Part shown: positions 1-5,011 of the stretch, one piece after another
How positions within the stretch are numbered: the stretch's first letter is position 1
Layout of the letters: each line of letters begins with the position of its first letter
DNA from: Treponema sp.
Lineage (GTDB): Bacteria; Spirochaetota; Spirochaetia; Treponematales; Breznakiellaceae
Assembly: GCA_031267115.1 (NCBI GenBank)
Contig: JAIRZS010000179.1
Coordinates: forward strand, 1 to 5,011
Direction: 5' to 3'
Length of the DNA stretch: 5,011 nucleotides
Position numbers and translations under genes: made by a program
Notes under the pieces: generated by a model
Database searches by the model: none
Seen by the model: the letters and a program-made list of their open reading frames with translations, nothing else
Told to the model about the DNA's origin: nothing

Positions 1-10
1 TCCGCGCCAG

Positions 11-84
11 GACCGGGCTTTACGCTTGTATCTTTTTTGCCTCCGGCAAAAAAGGATACCGCTTCAATCCCTTGCGCGTTCCGT
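11..84 (+). repeat. Hairpin-string repeat, shortened copy A (H2 only)
   Basis: Bases 11-79 match 3244-3312 with three mismatches, including the H2 stem-loop at 28-59. The sequence then joins directly to GTTCCGT (78-84), which in the full copy is found only after H6 (from 3421). So H3 to H6 are absent here with a clean junction. The left end runs toward the window edge, and any H1 would lie mostly outside. Confidence 0.8.
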
Positions 85-105
85 GGTAGGGAATTTATCG
101 CCGTA

Positions 106-150
106 TTTACCGCAAAGTCTAATCGAACCGAAGGTTCGCAGTCAAAGAAG
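106..150 (+). repeat. Direct repeat R1 (TTTACCGCAAAGTC family)
   Basis: A 45-bp unit that recurs at 193-237 with only three mismatches. It contains a small stem-loop, CGAACC-GAA-GGTTCG at 124-138. The same stem with an AAA loop reappears near the right window edge (4972-4986). No gene is evident here. Confidence 0.8.
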
Positions 151-192
151 CAGGGAAAAAGAAGTAGAGAAGATTGACACATGCTTTGGAAT

Positions 193-237
193 TTTACCAC
201 AAAGTCGAATCGAACCGAAGATTCGCAGTCAAAGAAG
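193..237 (+). repeat. Direct repeat R2 (TTTACCGCAAAGTC family)
   Basis: Second 45-bp unit, 87 bp downstream of the first in the same orientation. One of its three differences disrupts the internal stem (GGTTCG becomes GATTCG), so the palindrome is not kept here. Confidence 0.8.
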
Positions 238-287
238 TGGAAGAAGTAACAAGGAAAGAAGTATCATTTCATACTCCGCTTAGTGAA

Positions 288-318
288 CTTATTCGACTTT
301 TTTGACTTCGCGGTTAAA
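288..318 (-). repeat. Inverted unit of the TTTACCGCAAAGTC family
   Basis: On the minus strand this begins TTTAACCGCGAAGTC and contains AAGTCGAATAAG, the same blocks as the repeat at 4747-4777 but in a different order. With R1 it brackets 106-318 as an imperfect inverted pair. It overlaps the hairpin at 309-330. Confidence 0.65.
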
Positions 319-330
319 AAATTAGCCGCG
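309..330. repeat. Hairpin at the junction of two repeat families
   Basis: A 9-bp stem, CGCGGTTAA with TTAGCCGCG (one T-G wobble), around an AAAA loop. It joins the end of the 288-318 repeat to the start of the hairpin-string copy B. Confidence 0.55.
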
Positions 331-336
331 GATGCT

Positions 337-559
337 GCGGCATGGATGCCGCTGTTTCCATGGCTATCCGCCAGCGGCGGATAGATGGAGTTTGCCGCAG
401 GCAAACTCCGATGTTAAAATCCGCCATGGATGGCGGATTTTAACACGCGCAAGGGATTGGAGCGGTATCCTTTTTTGCTGTAAGCAAAAAAGATACAAGC
501 GCAAAGCCCGGTCCGCGCGCCGTCCTGCCCTGCGGGCAGGCAGGCGCGCGGATGCGCCC
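337..559 (-). repeat. Hairpin-string repeat, copy B (six stem-loops)
   Basis: Inverted counterpart of the copy at 3198-3420, of the same length. Stem-loops on this copy: H6 337-352, H5 365-383, H4 387-409, H3 413-444, H2 465-496 and H1 524-540. H1 is nested in an outer CCGCGCGC/GCGCGCGG stem (513-551) that has decayed in the other copy. It lies just beyond the fucI stop, so it forms the 3' end of the fuc transcript unless termination is earlier. Short reading frames across it are by-products of the palindromes and are not annotated. Confidence 0.9.
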
Positions 560-575
560 CTCCTCGCCGGATGCG

Positions 576-2390
576 TTACTTATACAGAGGCCCAAGGGCG
601 GCGCAGGCGCGGTAGTCGGAGCCTTCCTTGTCCATGCCGAAAGAATTCCAGTAGCTGGGCCGGTAGACGCTGTCTTCCTCTACGTTGTGCATGCATACGG
701 GTATGCGCAGGATGCTCGCCAGGGTGATAAGGTCCGCGCCGATATGGCCGTATGAGACCGCGCCGTGGTTGGCGCCCCAGTTGGCCATTACCGAGTAAAC
801 GTCCTTAAAGGGGCCCTTGCCGGTAACCCGGGGGGCGAACCAGGTGCTGGGCCAGGTAGGATCGGTGCGCTTGTCAAGCTTGTCGTGTACCTCGGGGGGA
901 ATATTGACCGTATGGCCTTCGGCGATCTGGAGTACGGGGCCAATGCCCTTGACCAAGTTGAGCCGGGTCATGGTGACGGGGATATCCCCTTCGGTGATTA
1001 TGTCAACCGAATAGCCGCCGCCCCGGAAATAGCCGAGGCTGGCGTAACGCCAGCTTACCGCGTCCAGGCACGCGCCCGCTTCCTCGGGGGTAATTTCCCA
1101 GTAGGGCTTCCAGCCGGGCTTGCCGTTGACCCGCTGCTTGCCTGTCGCGTCGAGGGCCACGGAGCCGGAGTTGATCAGGTGGATAAAGCCGCCCGCCGCG
1201 GCGCCGTTTGCCTGCCAGCCGGTGACCCGCTTGACGGCGTCGGGGCTCCAGTAAGTGCGCACGTCGGCAAAGGCCTGGGCGCAGCCGGTGAGCAGCCAGC
1301 CGAAAAGCATGGACACGCCGTTAAGCCCGTCGTTTTCGGTAGCTACGATATAGGGCGCGCGGAGGCCGTTCCAGTCAAAAGAGGAATTGAGGATAGCCTC
1401 CAGGAAATCGCCGTTGGGGAAGTGATCGTTCCAGTGGCGCTGCCCCTGGAAGCCCGCGAGTATCGCGTTATGCCCCAGGGCTTCTTCCGCCAGATTCTTC
1501 CGTTTAAGGTCCGGATTCCCCGCCATAAGGTCCCGGATAATGATCGCCATCTTGACGCAGGTTTTCCAGACATCGTCCTTCTGCTTGCGGCTGTGCTGCT
1601 CCGCCGGGGGATTGTTGTCAGGCCCTTCCTTGCAGTTGGCCAGGGTCCACTCAAGGGCGCGTTTGAACTCGGCCTCGGAGTAGATCTTCTCCTCGAAACG
1701 CCGGACAAGCTCGGACATGTCGACGTATTCGTTCCGTATCCCCAGGTATTCCTGGAAAAATTCCGCGTTGGAAATGGAGCCGGCAATGCCCATGGAAACC
1801 GAGCCTACGGAAAGGTAGCTTTTGCCCCGCATCCAGGCGGCGGCAAGCGCGGAACGGGCAAAACGGAGTATCTTTTCGGCTACATCCGGGGGGATATTGC
1901 CCGTGTCGGAAAGGTCCTGCACGTCGCGGCCGTAAATGCCGAAAGCCGGCAGCCCTTTCTGGCTGTGCGCGGCAAGGACCGCCGCCAGATAAACCGCGCC
2001 GGGCCGGTCGGTGCCGTTAAAGCCCCACACCGCCTTGATGGTCAGGGGGTCCATGTCCATAGTTTCCGAGCCGTAACACCAGCAGGGGGTGACGGTCAGG
2101 GTAACGGCCACATTTTCGCGGGAAAACTTGTCCTGGCAGGCGGCCGCTTCCGCCACGCCGCCGATTGTGGAATCGGCGATGACGCACTCGACAGCCTGCC
2201 CGTTGGGATGCTTCAGGTTTTCGGTAATAAGCTTGGCCGCCGCGCGGGCCATGCCCATGGTAACTTCTTCCAGGGATTCCCGGACGCCGCGGCGCCGGCC
2301 ATCAATCGTGGGCCGTATGCCGATTTTCGGCAAGGCCCCCCGGAAACGGTTCACCGGCGGGTTCTGTTTCAGACTCGTAATATCTGCCAT
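576..2390 (-). CDS. fucI: L-fucose isomerase
   Basis: Cytosolic ketol-isomerase that converts L-fucose to L-fuculose; family members usually also convert D-arabinose to D-ribulose, using a divalent metal, normally Mn2+. The 604-residue product matches the length of the E. coli enzyme (591) and aligns by eye along its whole length. Diagnostic stretches include PKIGIRPTIDGRRRGVRESLE near residues 21-41, ATENDGLNG (350-358), FADVRTYWSP (374-383), INSGS (406-410), YFRGGGY (454-460), TWFAPR (516-521) and ANWGANHG (536-543). Glu352, Asp376 and His542 correspond to the E. coli metal and catalytic residues Glu337, Asp361 and His528. The ATG start is preceded by GGAGGAG a few bases upstream. The gene lies 39 bp after fucU on the same strand, so co-transcription is likely. 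It ends in TAA and the hairpin-string repeat begins about 16 bp beyond. The gene looks intact and identification is firm; the in vivo substrate (fucose or arabinose) is not decided by sequence alone. Confidence 0.97.
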   Translation of the reverse strand: MADITSLKQNPPVNRFRGALPKIGIRPTIDGRRRGVRESLEEVTMGMARAAAKLITENLKHPNGQAVECVIADSTIGGVAEAAACQDKFSRENVAVTLTVTPCWCYGSETMDMDPLTIKAVWGFNGTDRPGAVYLAAVLAAHSQKGLPAFGIYGRDVQDLSDTGNIPPDVAEKILRFARSALAAAWMRGKSYLSVGSVSMGIAGSISNAEFFQEYLGIRNEYVDMSELVRRFEEKIYSEAEFKRALEWTLANCKEGPDNNPPAEQHSRKQKDDVWKTCVKMAIIIRDLMAGNPDLKRKNLAEEALGHNAILAGFQGQRHWNDHFPNGDFLEAILNSSFDWNGLRAPYIVATENDGLNGVSMLFGWLLTGCAQAFADVRTYWSPDAVKRVTGWQANGAAAGGFIHLINSGSVALDATGKQRVNGKPGWKPYWEITPEEAGACLDAVSWRYASLGYFRGGGYSVDIITEGDIPVTMTRLNLVKGIGPVLQIAEGHTVNIPPEVHDKLDKRTDPTWPSTWFAPRVTGKGPFKDVYSVMANWGANHGAVSYGHIGADLITLASILRIPVCMHNVEEDSVYRPSYWNSFGMDKEGSDYRACAALGPLYK

Positions 2391-2429
2391 TTTCTCCTCC
2401 AGACAAAGATGATATGGGGCCGTCCGGCC

Positions 2430-2864
2430 TCATTTAAGGGGTATAACCCCTTTTTTCAGAATGATATTCCCGTATTTGACGGTCTCCCCGGTCATAAGCA
2501 CCGCGTAGGCCGTCTTTGTCCTCTCGTAAAAGGCAAAGCGCTCGATCCTTTCAGTAGGGGGCGTGCCGGGCCAAAGCCAGTCGATCACCGCCCGGTAGGA
2601 AGCCTCCACCGACGGGTCCAGGCTGTCCCCGCTCGCGGCGGCCATCATCGCCACCGGATGGGGGACATAAGAATCAAGATTGACAAGGGCGAGAATCCCC
2701 TCGAGCAGGGCCGGAATCCTGATCCCGTCCGCCCGGATAACCCGGGAGTTAAAGCTGTCTCCCGGAAAAAAAGCGTCGGCCAGCACAATCTCGTCCCCGT
2801 GTCCCATGCGGAACAGGGCGTCCAGCAGTTCCGGGCTGATCACCGGATTAATGCCTATAAGCAT
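2430..2864 (-). CDS. fucU: L-fucose mutarotase (RbsD/FucU family)
   Basis: Small cytosolic enzyme that speeds interconversion of the alpha and beta anomers of L-fucose and so feeds the correct anomer to the isomerase. The 144-residue product is the expected size (E. coli FucU has 140) and is recognisable throughout. Matching stretches are ISPELLDALFRMGHGDEI at residues 9-26, VIRADGI (42-48), LDSYVP (63-68), RFAFYERT (109-116), and TGETVKYGNIILKKGV (125-140). The family's conserved His22 and Asp30 are present. The ATG start is 6 bp after a GAAAGGAG Shine-Dalgarno. That Shine-Dalgarno is one copy of the 8-bp target duplication left by the adjacent MITE-like insertion, so the mRNA leader of this operon now carries 174 bp of folded mobile DNA. 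The stop is TGA, followed by 39 bp and then fucI. It is intact and confidently assigned, and its pairing with fucI supports L-fucose as a substrate. Confidence 0.96.
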   Translation of the reverse strand: MLIGINPVISPELLDALFRMGHGDEIVLADAFFPGDSFNSRVIRADGIRIPALLEGILALVNLDSYVPHPVAMMAAASGDSLDPSVEASYRAVIDWLWPGTPPTERIERFAFYERTKTAYAVLMTGETVKYGNIILKKGVIPLK

Positions 2865-2870
2865 AACAAA

Positions 2871-2878
2871 CTCCTTTC
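2871..2878 (-). promoter_or_regulatory. fucU Shine-Dalgarno, regenerated as a target-site duplication
   Basis: On the minus strand this reads GAAAGGAG, 6 bp before the fucU ATG. It is also the start-proximal copy of the 8-bp duplication flanking the MITE-like element. Removing the element and one duplicate joins the upstream leader to the same Shine-Dalgarno with spacing unchanged, so insertion left translation initiation signals intact. Confidence 0.85.
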
Positions 2879-3052
2879 GTAACTATTCAGTCGGGGGGCT
2901 AAAGCCCCCGCTCCGCAAAAAGTCTTGTCAAGACTTTTTGCATGTTCGGTTGAACGAGGGGGGTTGGACCCCCTCCGCTCGAAAAAAACTATCATTTTTT
3001 TCGAGCTACCCCCACTGAGCATCTATTGGCAGATGGTAGACTGAATAGTTAC
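2879..3052. mobile_element. 174-bp MITE-like element with IS66-type ends
   Basis: The element is bounded by perfect 14-bp terminal inverted repeats, GTAACTATTCAGTC at 2879-2892 and its complement at 3039-3052. It is flanked on both sides by the identical 8-bp direct repeat CTCCTTTC (2871-2878 and 3053-3060). It has no plausible coding sequence. Inside is a row of palindromes: 2894-2909 (GGGGGCT stem), 2915-2941 (13-bp perfect stem), 2944-2955, 2956-2975 (GAGGGGG stem), 2977-3006 (12-bp stem, A7/T7) and 3021-3034. Established knowledge: IS66-family elements have ends starting GTAA and make 8-bp target duplications. Inference: this is a non-autonomous derivative mobilised by an IS66-type transposase located elsewhere. 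The perfect duplication suggests a fairly recent insertion. It sits between the probable fuc promoter and fucU. Confidence 0.87.
2915..2941. terminator. Terminator-like symmetric hairpin inside the MITE
   Basis: A perfect 13-bp inverted repeat with a single central base: a G+C-containing core (GTCTTG/CAAGAC) flanked by A5 on one side and T5 on the other. It therefore has the core-stem plus T-run form of an intrinsic terminator when read in either direction. On the fuc transcript it lies in the fucU leader. The core stem is short and the T-run only five bases, so termination strength is uncertain. Confidence 0.4.
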
Positions 3053-3060
3053 CTCCTTTC
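3053..3060 (-). repeat. Distal copy of the 8-bp target-site duplication
   Basis: Identical to 2871-2878. Together with the first G of the element it reads GAAAGGAGG on the minus strand, an orphaned Shine-Dalgarno-like sequence now 180 bp further upstream. No gene start follows it in a convincing way. Confidence 0.85.
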
Positions 3061-3076
3061 ATGCGTTAGATATCGG

Positions 3077-3112
3077 GCCTCCCGCAAAACCCCGCCGGGC
3101 GTCGCGAGAGGC
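3077..3112 (-). promoter_or_regulatory. Stem-loop at the start of the probable fuc leader
   Basis: A 9-bp inverted repeat, GCCTCTCGC with GCGGGAGGC on the minus strand (one G-T wobble), encloses an 18-base loop. It begins about 7 bp after the candidate -10 box, so it would form the very 5' end of the transcript. Its role (operator, RNA stability or attenuation) cannot be told from sequence. Confidence 0.35.
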
Positions 3113-3119
3113 TACCAAA

Positions 3120-3148
3120 ATAATCCCCCCAAAACCCCGGTTTGTCAA
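3120..3148 (-). promoter_or_regulatory. Candidate sigma-70-type promoter for fucUI
   Basis: Minus strand: a perfect TTGACA -35 box at 3148-3143, a 17-bp spacer and GATTAT (three of six matches) at 3125-3120 as the -10 box. It lies upstream of the MITE and in the right orientation for fucU, in the only part of this intergenic region free of recognisable repeats. The weak -10 box suggests either an activator-dependent promoter or a misassigned -10. Confidence 0.45.
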
Positions 3149-3197
3149 CTTAATTCCCGGCCGCTCAAGGGCAAATTCATATTTTTATATTTATCCT

Positions 3198-3420
3198 GGG
3201 CGCATCCGCGCGCCTACCTGCCCGTAGGGCAGGACGGCCCCCGGACCGGGCTTTACGCTTGTATCTTTTTTGCCTTTGGCAAAAAAGGATACCGCTCCAA
3301 TCCCTTGCGCGTGCCAAAATCCGGCATCCATGCCGGATTTTGGCATCGGAGTTTGCCTGCGGCAAACTCCATCTATCCGCCGTTTGCGGATAGCAATGTA
3401 AACAGCGGCATCCATGCCGC
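3198..3420 (+). repeat. Hairpin-string repeat, copy C (six stem-loops)
   Basis: A 223-bp intergenic repeat composed of six consecutive palindromes: H1 3217-3233, H2 3261-3292, H3 3313-3344, H4 3348-3370, H5 3374-3392 and H6 3405-3420. It matches the reverse complement of 337-559 with no insertion or deletion and 19 mismatches by hand count (about 91% identity). H3 is a 15-bp perfect stem around two bases. No coding potential is evident. It starts 26 bp beyond the stop codon of the dehydrogenase gene and ends near the fucU promoter region. It may help end dehydrogenase transcription, but no clear stem followed by a T-run is seen in that direction. Confidence 0.9.
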
Positions 3421-3446
3421 GTTCCGTACCCGCTACATTTTACGTT

Positions 3447-4724
3447 TTAAATGTCCGGCGCGTTTTTAAGCAGGTACTGTTCCGCTTCCTGGCTCCACAG
3501 GCCCTTGTTCGCCCCGCAGATTGCGGCAAGACCGGCGTAGAAGGGATCGGATTTGCCCTTCTCCGCGAAGTCGGCAATGGCGGTAAGCTCCAGGTTCTTG
3601 TGGGTGTAGACAAGCTTCTTGCCGCCGGGAATCTTGTCCAGATCGATAGTTGTCTTCGCCACCGCGTTGAGGCCCCCTATATGGGTTATCATAAAAACCG
3701 GGTTGAGCCTGCCTTCGGCCATCATGGACAGGGATTCGATCAGATCGCCGGTATTACCGCCGGAAGTCCCCACAATGTGGTGGGACTCGTAATGCACATT
3801 GTAGAAGTTAAAGTTCGCCCCGAAACCGGTATCCGTGGGGCCGGCAAAGAAGTTAAGGCAGCCGTCGTGGCCGAGCAGGGCGTCGCCCATTTCCAGCACC
3901 GGCCTGACCGGGGCAAAGACAAATACGTCATCGTAAAGCCTGCCCCCGTTCAGGGACTTGAGATGGGCCACCGGATCGGCAATGGTTTTGGTGTTCACGT
4001 AGACAAGCTCAACCCCGTTCTTCTTCGCGTCTTCCACGGTCAGAAGCTGGGAGGCCCGTTCAAGCCGGCTGTCGTCGATATCCGTAACAACAAGGCGGGC
4101 GGGCTTGCGGGGGTTGTGGATCGCGTAGTCAATCGCCCCAAGGCCCATCGGCCCTACCCCGGCGAGAAGGGCCAGGGAGCCGCCTTCGGCAATACCCATC
4201 ATGTGGTCGTAGGAACCGCCGCGGGTATGGTACTGGGCGTGGAAAGCGCCCGCGATACAGGAAACAGGCTCCGACAGGGAACCCATAAAGAAATTATCCG
4301 CCCTGTACTCCAGAAGGCAGCCCATTTCCATCACTTCTTTGGGAATAATAATATAGGCAGCGTCCCCGCCGATAAACTCGTAAGAATAGCCCGGCGCCCA
4401 GAGAGTGGCCCGGCCCGAAGCGTCCGGATAGTTCAGCGCCGGCTGGATGGCGAACTTGTCCCCGGCCTTGAATTTGCCCGCCCATTTGGACCCGACTTTC
4501 TCGATAACCCCGCAGAATTCGTGGCCGATAATGCAGGGCCGTTCTTTGATGTCGTAACGTATACGCTTGTGTTTCTCGCCCTGCATGGCAAGCTTGTGGC
4601 TGGACATGCAGATGGAATCCGACACTACCCGCGCGAGAATCTCGTCGTCCTTCATTTCCGGAAGATCAAATTCTTCCAGCCGGAGATCGTTCACGCCGTA
4701 AATACGAACCGCTTTTGTTTTCAC
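3447..4724 (-). CDS. SorE-like zinc-dependent medium-chain dehydrogenase
   Basis: Probable cytosolic NAD(P)-dependent polyol or sugar-phosphate dehydrogenase/reductase of the zinc MDR superfamily. At 425 residues it is somewhat longer than typical MDR enzymes (about 350). It resembles, from memory, the L-sorbose-1-phosphate reductase (SorE) group in its N-terminus, its GHEFCG block and its GSYDHMMGI block. The N-terminal catalytic fold carries Cys39 (DSICMSS), His68-Glu69 (GHEFCG) and Glu152 (SEP) as likely catalytic-zinc ligands. The four-cysteine structural-zinc loop of classical alcohol dehydrogenases is absent. The Rossmann fold shows GVGPMG at 189-194 and VVTDIDD at 212-218; the acidic residues at the end of the second strand would favour NAD, which is inference. 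The start is GTG at 4722-4724, chosen because AGGAG lies 6 bp upstream (4731-4735). The stop is TAA. The substrate is unknown. It lies upstream of fucUI in the same direction, but the long repeat-filled gap argues for separate transcription. Confidence 0.88.
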   Translation of the reverse strand: MKTKAVRIYGVNDLRLEEFDLPEMKDDEILARVVSDSICMSSHKLAMQGEKHKRIRYDIKERPCIIGHEFCGVIEKVGSKWAGKFKAGDKFAIQPALNYPDASGRATLWAPGYSYEFIGGDAAYIIIPKEVMEMGCLLEYRADNFFMGSLSEPVSCIAGAFHAQYHTRGGSYDHMMGIAEGGSLALLAGVGPMGLGAIDYAIHNPRKPARLVVTDIDDSRLERASQLLTVEDAKKNGVELVYVNTKTIADPVAHLKSLNGGRLYDDVFVFAPVRPVLEMGDALLGHDGCLNFFAGPTDTGFGANFNFYNVHYESHHIVGTSGGNTGDLIESLSMMAEGRLNPVFMITHIGGLNAVAKTTIDLDKIPGGKKLVYTHKNLELTAIADFAEKGKSDPFYAGLAAICGANKGLWSQEAEQYLLKNAPDI

Positions 4725-4746
4725 TTTGTACTCCTGACTTCAGAAA

Positions 4747-4833
4747 TTTACCGCAAAGTCGAATAAGTCAAAAAAGGAAGACTAAAATGCCTCTTTATTT
4801 TTTATTTATTCAACCTTTTCGACTTCGTGGTTA
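4747..4833. repeat. Imperfect inverted repeat upstream of the dehydrogenase
   Basis: TTACCGCAAAGTCGAA (4748-4763) faces TTCGACTTCGTGGTTA (4818-4833), with 13 of 16 positions complementary, enclosing an AT-rich core. Both arms belong to the same family as the repeats at 106-318. The left arm ends about 12 bp before the dehydrogenase Shine-Dalgarno, so the promoter of that gene must lie within or beyond the repeat. I see no convincing -35/-10 pair there. Confidence 0.7.
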
Positions 4834-4895
4834 TTTTTTGTTTAAGTTTCTATAATTTCCTCATATTAGGTGGTTTTAGTCCAATCAGCCTGCTA

Positions 4896-4968
4896 GGAGT
4901 TTGTTGCGCTTCGCGCATAAAACCGTATAAAAATTCACGAAAGTGAATTTTTATACCTTACAAACTCC
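4896..4968. repeat. Branched palindrome with two inner hairpins
   Basis: An outer 9-bp stem, GGAGTTTGT (4896-4904) with ACAAACTCC (4960-4968), encloses two perfect hairpins. One is TGCGC-TTC-GCGCA (4905-4917). The other is a 14-bp AT-rich stem capped by GAAA (4925-4956). The outer-stem sequence GGAGTTTG is also the stem of H4 in the hairpin-string repeats, so the element appears built from shared modules. Confidence 0.75.
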
Positions 4969-4971
4969 GAT

Positions 4972-4986
4972 CGAACCAAAGGTTCG
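4972..4986. repeat. Small CGAACC/GGTTCG stem-loop
   Basis: A perfect 6-bp stem with AAA loop, directly after the branched palindrome; the same stem occurs in repeat R1 (124-138). The remaining bases to the window edge show no gene or clear signal. Confidence 0.6.
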
Positions 4987-5011
4987 CGCACGCCGGATAA
5001 TCGGGATTTTT

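Noticed and set aside
337..559. CRISPR array or classical composite transposon
   Set aside because: The hairpins differ from one another and have no regular repeat-spacer pattern. The flanking repeats carry no transposase and no target duplications were seen at their ends.
332..755. Short plus-strand frames across the hairpin repeat and the 3' end of fucI
   Set aside because: They run through palindromic repeats or antisense to fucI. The similar frames at 3026-3469 and 3177-3415 arise from the other repeat copy, so they reflect the repeat and not a protein.
765..2882. A 705-codon open frame on the plus strand, opposite fucI and fucU
   Set aside because: It overlaps two confidently identified genes on the other strand, shows no recognisable domain, and has low-complexity Gly/Arg/Val-rich composition typical of antisense frames in GC-rich genes.
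3004..3061. Small upstream frame (18 codons, starting ATGAAAGGAGG) in the fuc leader
   Set aside because: It was created largely by the MITE junction, has no Shine-Dalgarno before its ATG and no conserved peptide features.
3120..3142. TTTTGGGG-like tract on the minus strand as a G-quadruplex
   Set aside because: Only two long G-runs are present, which is not enough for a standard intramolecular quadruplex.
3414..4766. A 450-codon open frame on the plus strand, opposite the dehydrogenase
   Set aside because: It is the antisense shadow of a well-supported gene, with no recognisable family.
4745..4771. Promoter-like TTGACT and TAAATT upstream of the dehydrogenase
   Set aside because: The 15-bp spacer is too short, and transcription would begin almost at the Shine-Dalgarno. 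The TTGACT is part of the repeat.

Overview
This window reads as a bacterial chromosome segment with three genes, all on the minus strand, separated by unusually repeat-rich intergenic DNA. In transcription order (right to left) they are: a SorE-like zinc-dependent medium-chain dehydrogenase (4724-3447), then fucU, L-fucose mutarotase (2864-2430), then fucI, L-fucose isomerase (2390-576). The genes have strong Shine-Dalgarno sites and GC-rich coding sequence, and they sit among AT-rich, hairpin-rich spacers. My loose guess at the source is a gut- or termite-associated spirochaete (Treponema-like) or a similar host-associated carbohydrate fermenter. No rRNA or other marker gene is present to prove it.

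fucU and fucI form a compact operon with a 39-bp gap. FucU interconverts L-fucose anomers, and FucI isomerises L-fucose to L-fuculose (and typically D-arabinose to D-ribulose). The kinase and aldolase that would complete the pathway are not in the window. The dehydrogenase points the same way as the fuc genes and belongs to the family of L-sorbose-1-phosphate reductase. A role in the same sugar route is possible, but it is separated from fucU by about 580 bp of non-coding DNA.

The most notable part is the non-coding DNA. (1) A 174-bp MITE-like element (2879-3052) has 14-bp perfect terminal inverted repeats beginning GTAA and a perfect 8-bp target duplication. It has inserted exactly at the fucU Shine-Dalgarno, and the duplicated 8 bp is the Shine-Dalgarno itself, so the ribosome site was regenerated next to the start codon. 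GTAA ends plus 8-bp duplications are hallmarks of the IS66 family. (2) A 223-bp string of six hairpins occurs twice in inverted orientation, at 337-559 and 3198-3420, flanking the fucUI operon. The copies are collinear without indels, about 91% identical, and show four compensatory base-pair changes in their stems. A shorter third copy at the left edge (about 11-84) looks like a version lacking four of the hairpins. (3) A second repeat family built on a TTTACCGCAAAGTC-type motif occupies 106-318 and 4747-4833. (4) A branched palindrome lies at 4896-4968.

Layout: 1-575 is repeats only; 576-2390 fucI; 2430-2864 fucU; 2871-3060 is the MITE with its duplications; 3061-3197 is the probable fuc promoter and leader; 3198-3420 is the hairpin-string repeat; 3447-4724 is the dehydrogenase; 4725-5011 is repeats only.
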